Counted from the first letter of the stretch, positions 1 through 6,199 are shown. The stretch: 10,953 nucleotides of DNA from CAYSHJ01 sp964589725 (GCA_964589725.1 CAZPUJ010000075.1:1-10953); one strand, 5' to 3'. Numbers and translations: made by a program. The notes: generated by a model not told the origin, from the sequence alone.

Positions 1-222
1 GATCTCCGCGTCGTCGCCGCGACCTTGATGCTTCAGTTGTCGCGAGACTCGCTCCAACTGCGAGATCGCTCGCGCGGCCGCCGTGTCGAATCGGCTGAGC
101 TCGCGATCAGCCAGCCCGCCGCTGGGCACCGCGAGCGCCGCCTTCAGCCACTCGCCCACGTTGAACAAGTGCGCTCGGCCATGAGCCACACCGGGACTGA
201 TACTCTTGCCTTGAAACAGCAT
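1..222 (-). CDS. PTS enzyme I-like PEP-protein phosphotransferase, N-terminal fragment (runs off the left edge)
   Basis: Seen: an open frame of 74 codons starts at the ATG complementary to 220-222 and reaches base 1 without a stop. Residues 5-17 read GKSISPGVAHGRA, the GxxxSPGxAxGxA signature that opens the N-terminal domain of enzyme I of the PEP:sugar phosphotransferase system. After about 20 residues comes an amphipathic stretch (ADRELSRFDTAAARAISQLE, residues 38-57), like the helix of enzyme I that begins the HPr-binding region. Known: enzyme I is a cytoplasmic protein of about 570 residues that autophosphorylates on histidine from PEP and passes phosphate to HPr. Only about an eighth is visible; the active-site histidine and PEP-binding barrel lie outside. 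Start choice: an in-frame TGA sits nine codons upstream with no other ATG, GTG or TTG between, so this ATG is forced. No good Shine-Dalgarno precedes it. Alternative: another PEP-utilising enzyme with the same N-terminal motif, such as a PtsP-type protein. Confidence 0.72.
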   Translation of the reverse strand, partial: MLFQGKSISPGVAHGRAHLFNVGEWLKAALAVPSGGLADRELSRFDTAAARAISQLERVSRQLKHQGRGDDAEI

Positions 223-240
223 GGTCGAAAGATATCGACC
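223..240 (-). promoter_or_regulatory. Hairpin directly abutting the enzyme I start codon
   Basis: On the minus strand the 18 bases just before the ATG read GGTCGAtatcttTCGACC, a perfect 6-bp stem with a 6-nt loop ending at the base before the start codon. It occupies the place where a Shine-Dalgarno sequence would be, and none is visible there. If transcribed it could limit ribosome access; it could equally be a protein-binding dyad or chance. The sequence shows the structure only. Confidence 0.35.
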
Positions 241-355
241 GCGAGGTCATCGGCCAAACACAAACGGCCTTCTGCCAGCCAGGAGCACGACAATGATTCC
301 TACGACATCGCCAAATCCGCCAGCTTTCCGAGCGAAAGTCCTGCAAGTTCGACGA

Positions 356-512
356 CACGGCTGGCTAATACGTCGTTTTAGGCAAACTGTAGCCCGACCC
401 CTTGTGGGTCGGATGATTCGATATTTCCGCCGAAATGTCGCCGATTCAAAATCATCCGACCCACAAGGGGTCGGGCTACAGACATCGCAGATTCACGAAT
501 TAGCCAGCCGTG
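356..512. repeat. Symmetric 157-bp inverted repeat with GTAG-led REP-like hairpins
   Basis: Two inverted repeats share one dyad centre at base 434. The inner arms, 388-418 and 450-480, are perfect 31-bp reverse complements separated by 31 nt. The outer arms, 356-373 and 495-512, match at 17 of 18 positions (CACGGCTGGCTAATNCGT). The unmatched gaps between inner and outer arms are 14 nt on both sides. Each inner arm also folds alone: GTAG, one base, then CCGACCC-cttgt-GGGTCGG. A GTAG tetranucleotide before a short palindrome is the hallmark of REP elements moved by RAYT transposases, and two in inverted orientation resemble a BIME. The exact symmetry suggests one element, REP pair or MITE-like, rather than a chance neighbour. 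It fills the space between the divergent enzyme I and DUF1501 genes. Confidence 0.85.
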
Positions 513-617
513 ACTTCGGCTTCGGCGACCGTCGGCTCGCCCTGTCCCTCGACGTCTGGTTACACTGATGCTCCTCAAGTGTTGGCCGACGGACGGTCTC
601 GAGGCGAGAGGTTGCCG
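513..617 (+). promoter_or_regulatory. Leader of the DUF1501 gene with ribosome binding site
   Basis: GAGG at 608-611 lies six bases before the ATG at 618 and is a good Shine-Dalgarno match. This fixes the start here rather than at the ATG at 510, whose translated extension has no signal-peptide character. A TACACT hexamer at 561-566 could be a -10 element, but no convincing -35 lies 16-18 bases upstream, so the promoter itself is not established. I see nothing else in this stretch. Confidence 0.45.
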
Positions 618-2135
618 ATGCTGCGGCTGTTGGGTTCGCGAAAAAAACTGTGTGACGGCGTCACGCGACGCGACTTGCTGTGCTTGGGTGGGCTGAGCAC
701 GCTCGGCGCGGGAACCGCCAGCCTGACTTTGGCCGAGTGGCTGAGTCATCGCGAACTGCACGCGGCCGATTCCGCGACGGAACCGCATTTTGGCCAGGCG
801 AAGGCGTGTATTCTGCTGTTTCTATTCGGCTCGCCGCCGCAGCATGAGACGTTCGACCCGAAGCCTGACGCACCCGCCGAAGTCCAAGGTGAGCTGAAAG
901 CCATTCCGACCAGCGTGCCGGGCGTCGCGATCGGCGAGTTGTTGCCGCAGACGGCGCAGGTGATGGACAAGATGACGGTTGTTCGCTCGATGTCGCATCC
1001 GTATCCCGTTCACGGTGTGGCCTACGCCGTGACCGGCATGCCGACGTACACGCCTGACATCGAAGCCAAACCGCGCGACCCGATGCACTGGCCGTATATC
1101 GGCTCGGTGGTGGATTTCCTCAACCGCCGTCGGCTGCGAGCATCACGCGACGCGTCGGTGCCGAACAACATCGGCCTACCGTGGCGATTCGGTTCCAAGT
1201 CGGATCTCCCCACTCTTGCCGGACCGTATGCCTCATTTCTCGGGAGTGCGTACGACCCGATCTGGACGGACTTTGATGGCTCCGGCACGCGAATTGTGCC
1301 ACGCCTGACGGACGCTCAAACGAAAAAAGTCCTTGATCCATTCGGAGGCACCACGCTCGACGGCCGATTCCGTTTATCCGAGACCGGGCCGCTCGAAGGC
1401 TTGTCAGCCGATCGCTTCGACGTGCGACGATTATTGCTGCGGCAGTTTGATGTCTCGCGAGCATGGTTGGAGGGACATCGTGGCATCGAGAGTTTTTCTC
1501 AACAGCAGCAGACGGCGTATTCGCTGCTGACCACAAACAAGGTCCGCGACGCCCTGGACGTGCAGCGCGAGCCGGCCGAACTGCGACAACGTTACGGCAT
1601 GACGTTGTTCGGACAATCCTGTCTCGCGGCGCGGCGCTTGGTCGAGGCCGGGACCAAGTTCGTGTCGGTGTTTTGGGATCCGTTCGAACTCTTCGGTGGC
1701 AGTTGTTGGGACACGCACGCGAATCACTATCCGCGCTTGAAGGAATACTTATTGCCCGTGTTCGATCAAGCGTATCCCGCGCTGCTGCGTGATCTCGATG
1801 AACGTGGGTTGCTCGACGAGACGCTGGTGCTGTGCATCTCCGAGCACGGTCGCACGCCCAAGATCGACTCGAAGCCACTGGGAGCCGCTCGGCATCATTG
1901 GTCGAGCGTCTATTCCGCCGCGTTTGCCGGCGGCGGCATCGCGCGCGGCCGAGTCGTCGGCAAGTCGGACGTGCAAGGCGGCTACGTCGCCAGCACGCCG
2001 GTCTCGCCCAAAGACATCCTCGCCACAACGCTGCATCTCTTGGGCGTCGATCCGCACGTCACCGTGCCCAATCAACTCAACCAACCCGTCGTCGCCGTCG
2101 GCGACGGACGGGTGCGTGCGGAGTTGCTGGGATGA
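618..2135 (+). CDS. DUF1501 family protein with Tat signal
   Basis: The 505-residue product has a twin-arginine signal: VTRRDLLCLGG at residues 15-25, then a small-residue hydrophobic stretch and a likely cleavage near residue 50 (HAAD). The body matches DUF1501, a family related to the alkaline phosphatase/sulfatase fold and very abundant in planctomycetes. Visible landmarks are KACILLFLFGSPPQHETFDP (62-81), WDTHANH (364-370), SEHGRTPKID (408-417) and HHWSSVYSAAFAGGG (426-440). The His and Glu residues in these blocks are candidate metal ligands by analogy with the superfamily; no activity is established for the family. It probably acts outside the cytoplasmic membrane. Many planctomycete DUF1501 genes sit beside a DUF1549/DUF1553 cytochrome-like gene; none is present here, so this copy looks orphan, with recQ converging 43 nt downstream. 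The family call is firm, the function unknown. Confidence 0.93.
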   Translation: MLRLLGSRKKLCDGVTRRDLLCLGGLSTLGAGTASLTLAEWLSHRELHAADSATEPHFGQAKACILLFLFGSPPQHETFDPKPDAPAEVQGELKAIPTSVPGVAIGELLPQTAQVMDKMTVVRSMSHPYPVHGVAYAVTGMPTYTPDIEAKPRDPMHWPYIGSVVDFLNRRRLRASRDASVPNNIGLPWRFGSKSDLPTLAGPYASFLGSAYDPIWTDFDGSGTRIVPRLTDAQTKKVLDPFGGTTLDGRFRLSETGPLEGLSADRFDVRRLLLRQFDVSRAWLEGHRGIESFSQQQQTAYSLLTTNKVRDALDVQREPAELRQRYGMTLFGQSCLAARRLVEAGTKFVSVFWDPFELFGGSCWDTHANHYPRLKEYLLPVFDQAYPALLRDLDERGLLDETLVLCISEHGRTPKIDSKPLGAARHHWSSVYSAAFAGGGIARGRVVGKSDVQGGYVASTPVSPKDILATTLHLLGVDPHVTVPNQLNQPVVAVGDGRVRAELLG

Positions 2136-2148
2136 GTACCGATACCAC

Positions 2149-2187
2149 GTCGAGGAATGGCGTTGGTCCAGCCTGTGGCTACGGCAG
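2149..2187 (+). pseudogene. Remnant of the C-terminus of a RAYT (REP-associated tyrosine transposase)
   Basis: Read from 2149 on the plus strand, this stretch gives VEEWRWSSLWLR. This closely resembles the conserved C-terminal block of RAYT transposases (Y1_Tnp, IS200/IS605-like), typically AEDWRWSSLW followed by basic residues. No start codon, catalytic HUH motif or tyrosine is present, so only a fossil of about 13 codons remains. It lies between the convergent DUF1501 and recQ genes and overlaps the last codons of recQ, whose stop codon is read from the opposite strand of the remnant. The peptide is short, so chance is possible, but the two tryptophans with SSLW make it unlikely. The find fits the GTAG-led hairpin pairs elsewhere in the window, which are the kind of DNA that RAYTs act on. 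Confidence 0.5.
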
Positions 2188-3627
2188 CCCGAAGTAGTCG
2201 TGAATGAATCGTTTCCGGTCCCCTTCCAGCCGGATCAGTCGCACCAACGCATACAGCTTCTGCTGATCGCGCCGCAGCTTATGGGCGAGCCGCTCGCGGT
2301 CGAGCAGTTCGAGCGGCAACGCACCAATCAGTTCAATCTGTGCGGATTCGACATCCCCGTCGATGACGCCGTAACGGTCGAGCATCGAGAGCGCGGTCTC
2401 CAACCGGCGATCGTGTTTGCCGCCGACGTGCAGTCGCTCGCGCAGCCAGTCGAGACCGTATGCTCGCACCTTCTCAATGTCGTCCGACAAGACCTGAACG
2501 ATCCGTTCATAGATGTCGGCGTCGGGATTGCTCCACTGGATGAACTGCATCTGCGTCGTCAGGTCGTGTTCGTCGTAGAGCAGCAGGCAATCGGACGGTA
2601 GCCCATCGCGACCGGCTCGTCCGATCTCTTGAAACCACGACTCCATCGAGCCGGGGATCTCAGCATGAATGACGAAGCGGATGTTGTCCTTGTCGATGCC
2701 CATTCCGAACGCATTCGTCGCCAGCACCAACGGGCAGCGGCCCTCCATGAAGTCATTCTGAATCGCACGCCGCTGTCGCCGTTCGAGGTCGCCGTGATAG
2801 CAGACGTGTCGTACACCGCGCTGACGCAGCAGCTCGCTGAATCGTTCGAGCGTCTGGATCAGCGTGAAGTAGACGATGCCGCTGCCGGTCGCATCATGCG
2901 AACCGAGATACTGCCGAAACATGGCGAGCATCGCGTCGCGTTTCTCGTCATCGCCCCAGACTTCGCGCATGTCGATCGTCAGGTTTGGCCGGTCGATCCC
3001 TTCGTGAAATCGCGCGACTTCCACATCGCGCAGACCAAGCTGGCGGACGATGTCTTCCTGCACATCCGGCGTCGCGGTCGCCGTCAACGCGATTGTTGTC
3101 GGGTTGCCGACAAGTTGGCGGAACTCGCTTAGACGTGTGTAGTCGGGCCGAAAGTCGTGGCCCCATTCGCTGATGCAGTGAGCCTCATCAACCGCCAGCA
3201 GCCAGACGTGTCGCTGAGCGATGACGTCCAGGAACTCCGGCTTCCGAAAGCGCTCCGGCGTGACGTACAGCAACCGAAACTGCCCGTCGCGCACTTGTTG
3301 ATACCGCCGCTCGCGTTCGTCGCGCGAAAGGGACGAATTGATGTACGCTGCCTCGATCCCGCGCTGCCGTAGCGCGTCGACTTGATCCTTCATCAGCGCG
3401 ATCAACGGCGACAACACGAGCGTCAGTGGGCTGCGGCCATCGAGACCGGTCGTCACAACCAACGCCGGAATCTGATAGCACAGCGACTTGCCTCCTCCGG
3501 TCGGCATGATGACCAGCGCATGCCCGCCCGCGAGCACTCGCCGAATGACCGCCTCTTGGCAGCCGCGAAAGCCCGCGTAGCCGAAGTGTGTTTGCAGAGC
3601 ATGAAGTGGTTCTATCACCGTGGCCAC
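2179..3627 (-). CDS. recQ: RecQ-family ATP-dependent DNA helicase, lacking the zinc cluster and HRDC
   Basis: The 482-residue product carries the full superfamily 2 helicase core of RecQ: Walker A PTGGGKS (42-48), the DEAH box (147-150) followed by the RecQ aromatic-rich loop CISEWGHDFRP (151-161), motif III TATAT (182-186), and motif VI QEIGRAGRDG (333-342). RecQ enzymes unwind DNA 3' to 5' in recombinational repair and restart of stalled forks. Residues 370-460 look like a small helical, winged-helix-like insert before the RecQ zinc region. The protein ends at DRKRFIHDYFGLP. By alignment with the family block CRRxxLLxYFGE, the first zinc cysteine is Asp470 and the Cys cluster that should follow is missing, as is HRDC; E. 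coli RecQ is about 609 residues. The start is a GTG: an in-frame TGA lies three codons upstream, so it cannot begin earlier, though GTG codon 4 is possible. The helicase call is firm; truncation versus a natural zinc-less subtype is open. Confidence 0.93.
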   Translation of the reverse strand: MATVIEPLHALQTHFGYAGFRGCQEAVIRRVLAGGHALVIMPTGGGKSLCYQIPALVVTTGLDGRSPLTLVLSPLIALMKDQVDALRQRGIEAAYINSSLSRDERERRYQQVRDGQFRLLYVTPERFRKPEFLDVIAQRHVWLLAVDEAHCISEWGHDFRPDYTRLSEFRQLVGNPTTIALTATATPDVQEDIVRQLGLRDVEVARFHEGIDRPNLTIDMREVWGDDEKRDAMLAMFRQYLGSHDATGSGIVYFTLIQTLERFSELLRQRGVRHVCYHGDLERRQRRAIQNDFMEGRCPLVLATNAFGMGIDKDNIRFVIHAEIPGSMESWFQEIGRAGRDGLPSDCLLLYDEHDLTTQMQFIQWSNPDADIYERIVQVLSDDIEKVRAYGLDWLRERLHVGGKHDRRLETALSMLDRYGVIDGDVESAQIELIGALPLELLDRERLAHKLRRDQQKLYALVRLIRLEGDRKRFIHDYFGLP

Positions 3628-3672
3628 TCTGTCTCAGTCGTCGAGACGTTCAGTATTTCTCGATCCAATAAC

Positions 3673-3813
3673 CCTCAAACAAGCGACCCCGCCGACCTTA
3701 CGTCGGCGGTTTACGGGTTTCTGCACTACAAGGCAGTGGAATTCGAGTGGAGTTCAAGTAGTGCAAAAACCCACGAGCCACTGAGGCAAGCTCAGTGGGG
3801 TGCTTGTTTGAGG
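3673..3813. repeat. Inverted pair of GTAG-ended hairpin elements with covarying stems
   Basis: The arms 3673-3729 and 3758-3813 are reverse complements along most of their 57 and 56 nt, with a 28-nt spacer. Each has GTAG at its inward-facing end, followed by TGCA, an A-rich run and CCC, and ends in GCTTGTTTGAGG. Between these conserved flanks each arm has an 8-bp hairpin. On the plus strand of the right arm the stem is CCACTGAG with CTCAGTGG and loop GCAAG. In the left arm, read on the minus strand, it is CCGCCGAC with GTCGGCGG and loop GTAAG. Three base pairs differ and all three changes are compensatory. The pair fills most of the 219-nt gap between the recQ start and the lyase stop, so recQ transcription must begin in or near it unless a distant promoter is used. 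There is no T-tract that would make it a standard terminator. Confidence 0.88.
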
Positions 3814-3846
3814 ACTAATACGGTCATCGAAAGCGGTTCGCCAAAA

Positions 3847-4887
3847 TCACTGATGCGTCCAATTGGTCCAGCCCATGTTCTTGCCGGGTCGCGCTGTAGG
3901 TGCGGCCGGAAACTTCGTGCCGTACCGCTTGTTCAACAGCCAGGGCTGCCATTGGTCGTCTCCCTCGGCCGGCCAGTCGATCGCGTACAGGAACGTGGCG
4001 GCGCGCAGCACGGCTCTATCTTCCCACTCGAAGGCGTCGTAGCCCTGCCGGTGGAGCAACTCCGCCTGCACCACGATGCCCTGCATCGCCTCCCAGGGGT
4101 AACCGGTCTTACTCGGCGGCCACTGGAAGCCACCGCCGCGGCGGAGGTCGTCGGGCAGCACACCGTCGATCGAGTGGCCCGACTTCATCGTCCCCTTGGG
4201 ATTGATACCGACGGGCCGATCCGGGTCGGCCTGCCAGCTCAGGTCGTGGTCGTACTCAAACCCTGCGTACGACGCTCGGTCTCCCACGAACCCGCGGAAC
4301 ACGGCGGCCAGTTCGCCCAGCTCGGCCTGGTATTGCCGCGCGCGGACCTCGTTGTTGTCGGACTGGTAGTAATCGCGCAGGTAGATCACGCTGGCGATCC
4401 GCGATGCCCCGGCGTGTGTGCCCCAATTGTTGGGCCGCTTGAGATGCGTGCTGACGAGCGTTTTCCCTTGCAGTCGTTCGGTCTGACAGCGTTCGAGCCA
4501 GCCGACGAACTTCGCGTCGCTCCAGCGGACTAGGTCGGCCGCAATCACGTAGGCGCACAGCTCACGCCCCAGAGCCAGCGTCTTGCCACCCTGCTCGGTA
4601 TCAATGGCCGCCAAACAGTTGTCGATCACCTCGCGGCGGTAGCGGTCCTGGCCAGTGCGCGCGTGAACGAGGGCCTTGGCCATCACGTAGACGTTGTTCA
4701 TCTGGTTCTGGTCGCTCAGATCGGGTTTGCCGGCCGGCAGATCGGCGGCTTGCTTGAGCTGCGTCCAGGCGGGTCCGGCGGTTGGCAGCGCAGCGACCTC
4801 GTCGCGCGACAGCCAGATGCCCTTGGGTTCGGCCGCTAGTATGCCGGTGGCGAAAAGCAGTAGCGGAAGAAGCAGTACGTGGCGCAT
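3847..4887 (-). CDS. Secreted alginate lyase-like protein (alginate lyase/heparinase superfamily)
   Basis: The 346-residue product begins with a Sec signal peptide (MRHVLLLPLLLFATGILAA, cleavage near residue 19). The mature part is mostly helical and matches the alpha/alpha-toroid fold of alginate lyase domains (PF05426-like). RPNNWGTHAGASR (151-163) corresponds to the Asn-Asn...His block that holds catalytic residues in that superfamily. Other landmarks are DYYQSDNNEV (172-181) and WPPSKTGYPWEAMQG (256-270). Such enzymes cleave uronic-acid-containing polysaccharides by beta-elimination; the substrate cannot be read from sequence. The size, about 340 residues, is normal for a single toroid domain with no trailing beta-sheet domain. 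The start is supported by the signal peptide; the SD-like GAGGG lies about ten bases upstream inside a hairpin. It follows the lactonase gene on the same strand across a 166-nt repeat-filled gap, so co-transcription is possible but unproven. Confidence 0.8.
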   Translation of the reverse strand: MRHVLLLPLLLFATGILAAEPKGIWLSRDEVAALPTAGPAWTQLKQAADLPAGKPDLSDQNQMNNVYVMAKALVHARTGQDRYRREVIDNCLAAIDTEQGGKTLALGRELCAYVIAADLVRWSDAKFVGWLERCQTERLQGKTLVSTHLKRPNNWGTHAGASRIASVIYLRDYYQSDNNEVRARQYQAELGELAAVFRGFVGDRASYAGFEYDHDLSWQADPDRPVGINPKGTMKSGHSIDGVLPDDLRRGGGFQWPPSKTGYPWEAMQGIVVQAELLHRQGYDAFEWEDRAVLRAATFLYAIDWPAEGDDQWQPWLLNKRYGTKFPAAPTARPGKNMGWTNWTHQ

Positions 4888-4897
4888 TGTTCTGGTG

Positions 4898-4924
4898 CCC
4901 TCTTCCCCGCATCGGGGGAGAGGG
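4898..4924 (-). promoter_or_regulatory. Strong hairpin in the leader of the lyase gene
   Basis: On the plus strand CCCTCTTCCCCG (4898-4909) and CGGGGGAGAGGG (4913-4924) form a 12-bp stem with one T:G pair and a 3-nt loop. In the lyase transcript the stem ends ten bases before the ATG, and its 3' strand contains GAGGG, the only SD-like sequence near the start. An AT-rich hexamer TAATAT (complement of 4927-4932) could be a weak -10, placing the transcript start close to the hairpin. Palindromes of this composition are, as I recall, dispersed in planctomycete genomes, so this may be a repeat that landed in the leader. Confidence 0.6.
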
Positions 4925-4937
4925 TCATATTAATCCT

Positions 4938-5049
4938 ACAGCGCACCTTGTCGTAGGTCAGGCTTTCTAGCCTGACTTGTTTTCCCAGTTTGGCTGTTTC
5001 TGGGCAGCAAGAGTCAGCCTGGAAAGGCTGACCTACGAACGTGCGCTGT
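4938..5049. repeat. Inverted pair of GTAG-led REP-like hairpins with a compensatory base pair
   Basis: The core arms 4951-4977 and 5012-5038 match as reverse complements at 24 of 27 positions. They are flanked by a further 9-bp match (ACAGCGCAC, 4938-4946, with GTGCGCTGT, 5041-5049). Each core starts with TCGTAG and then folds alone. The left hairpin is GTCAGGCT-ttct-AGCCTGAC; the right, read on its own strand, is GTCAGCCT with AGGCTGAC and loop TTCC. Two of the three differences are G to C and C to G at paired positions; the third is in the loop. GTAG faces outward. The element ends four bases from the stop codon of the lactonase gene and could act in its 3' end processing or termination, but no T-tract follows. 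Confidence 0.88.
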
Positions 5050-5053
5050 CGTG

Positions 5054-6169
5054 TTAAGTGATGTGTGCCCCTTTCGTCTCCACATACACGGCGTACAGCG
5101 ACGTGCTGCCGGTCATGAACAGGCGATTGCGCTTCGATCCGCCGAAGCAGACATTGCTGCAAATCTCCGGCAGCAGGATTTGGCCGATCCGGGCCCCTTC
5201 GTTCGGCTCGAAAACGTGAACTCCGTCGTAGCCGTCGCCGACCCAGCCGGCGCCGGCCCAGATATTGCCGTCCTCGTCGGCGCGGATGCCATCGGCAAAA
5301 CCGGCTTTCTCAACAGACTTTCCAGCGGCATCTTTCATGGCTAGTTCCATCGAGGCGAATTCTTTACTGTTGGCCAGCTTCTTCTCGCCGACGATGTCCC
5401 AAACTTTGATGTTCTTGGGAGCGTCCTCGTAGTGCGACGCGCCGGTGTCGGCGACGTACAGCTTTTTGTAGTCGGGTGAGAAGCACAGGCCGTTGGGTTT
5501 GAAGATGTCGTCGGCGACCTTTTCGAGTTTCAGAGTCTTGGCGTCGATGCGATAAATCGCTTCCTTCTGGTACGGCTGCAGCGAATCGCCCTTGGCTTTG
5601 ACCCCTTCGTAGTTCATCAACGCTCCGTAACCGGGATCGGTGAACCAGATGTCGCCGTTGGGATGCACGGCTCCGTCGTTGGGTGCGTTCAGCGACTTGC
5701 CATTAAACTCGGACGCCAGCACCGTGACCGAGCCGTCGTGCTCGTATCGGACGACACTCCGCGTGCCGTGCTGAAACGCAATCTGTCGACCGGAATAGTC
5801 AAACGTGTTGCCGTTGCTGTTGCCGGCCGGGTTGCGGAAGACACTGACATGGCCGTCCTCTTCCAGCCAGCGCATCTGAACGTTGTTCGGGATGTCACTC
5901 CATAGCAGATAACGGCCGACACTGTTCCACGCCGGGCCTTCGGCCCAGAGCATCCGGTCACTGTGGTACAGCCGCTGAATCGGCGTGTTGCCAAGCGCGT
6001 ACTTTTTGAATCGCTTATCGAGCGTGATGATGTCTTGATCGGGATATCGCGCCGGCTGAGCATTCGGCCCGAAGTCACGAGCCAACGTTTGCCGAGCCAC
6101 GGCGGTCGTGGTCAGGGCGGCGGCGGTGGTCAGGAAGGAACGTCGATCAGTGCGAGGTGTCGTTTCCAT
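5054..6169 (-). CDS. SMP-30/gluconolactonase/LRE family protein with Tat signal
   Basis: The 371-residue product starts with a twin-arginine signal (TDRRSFLTTAAALTTTAVA, residues 7-25), so it is probably exported folded. The rest is a six-bladed SMP-30-type beta-propeller. Metal and substrate residues can be placed: Glu77 in WAEGPAW (75-81), Asn164 in NAPNDG (161-166), Asn226 in KPNGLCFS (224-231) and Asp293 in FADGIRAD (291-298), matching the Glu/Asn/Asn/Asp set of SMP-30 and gluconolactonases. Known members hydrolyse sugar lactones such as glucono-1,5-lactone with a divalent metal; the exact substrate here is unknown. Start choice: AGGAG (complement of 6178-6182) sits eight bases before this ATG and the Tat motif follows at once. 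A longer frame from 6304 runs through the repeat upstream and gives no sensible protein. The secreted lyase lies downstream on the same strand, which fits a role in handling sugar acids or lactones from polysaccharide. Confidence 0.92.
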   Translation of the reverse strand: METTPRTDRRSFLTTAAALTTTAVARQTLARDFGPNAQPARYPDQDIITLDKRFKKYALGNTPIQRLYHSDRMLWAEGPAWNSVGRYLLWSDIPNNVQMRWLEEDGHVSVFRNPAGNSNGNTFDYSGRQIAFQHGTRSVVRYEHDGSVTVLASEFNGKSLNAPNDGAVHPNGDIWFTDPGYGALMNYEGVKAKGDSLQPYQKEAIYRIDAKTLKLEKVADDIFKPNGLCFSPDYKKLYVADTGASHYEDAPKNIKVWDIVGEKKLANSKEFASMELAMKDAAGKSVEKAGFADGIRADEDGNIWAGAGWVGDGYDGVHVFEPNEGARIGQILLPEICSNVCFGGSKRNRLFMTGSTSLYAVYVETKGAHIT

Positions 6170-6199
6170 GAAGCGGTCTCCTGGGGAAGTTGGCGGTGA

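Noticed and set aside
388..480. Intrinsic transcription terminator
   Set aside because: Strong hairpins but no T-tract on either strand, and the element lies upstream of both flanking genes.
510..617. Upstream ATG at 510 as start of the DUF1501 protein
   Set aside because: No ribosome binding site, and the added 36 residues would bury the Tat signal; the ATG at 618 has a good SD and puts the twin arginines near the N-terminus.
1120..2028. Long minus-strand open frame of 302 codons inside the DUF1501 gene
   Set aside because: Arginine-rich, antisense to a clear DUF1501 protein, no family motifs; a product of high GC at third positions.
3673..3813. CRISPR array
   Set aside because: Only two copies, inverted rather than direct, with no regular spacers and no cas genes.
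3382..4533. Plus-strand open frame of 383 codons spanning recQ, the palindrome pair and the lyase
   Set aside because: It runs antisense through two real genes and through a repeat; composition is that of an antisense shadow.
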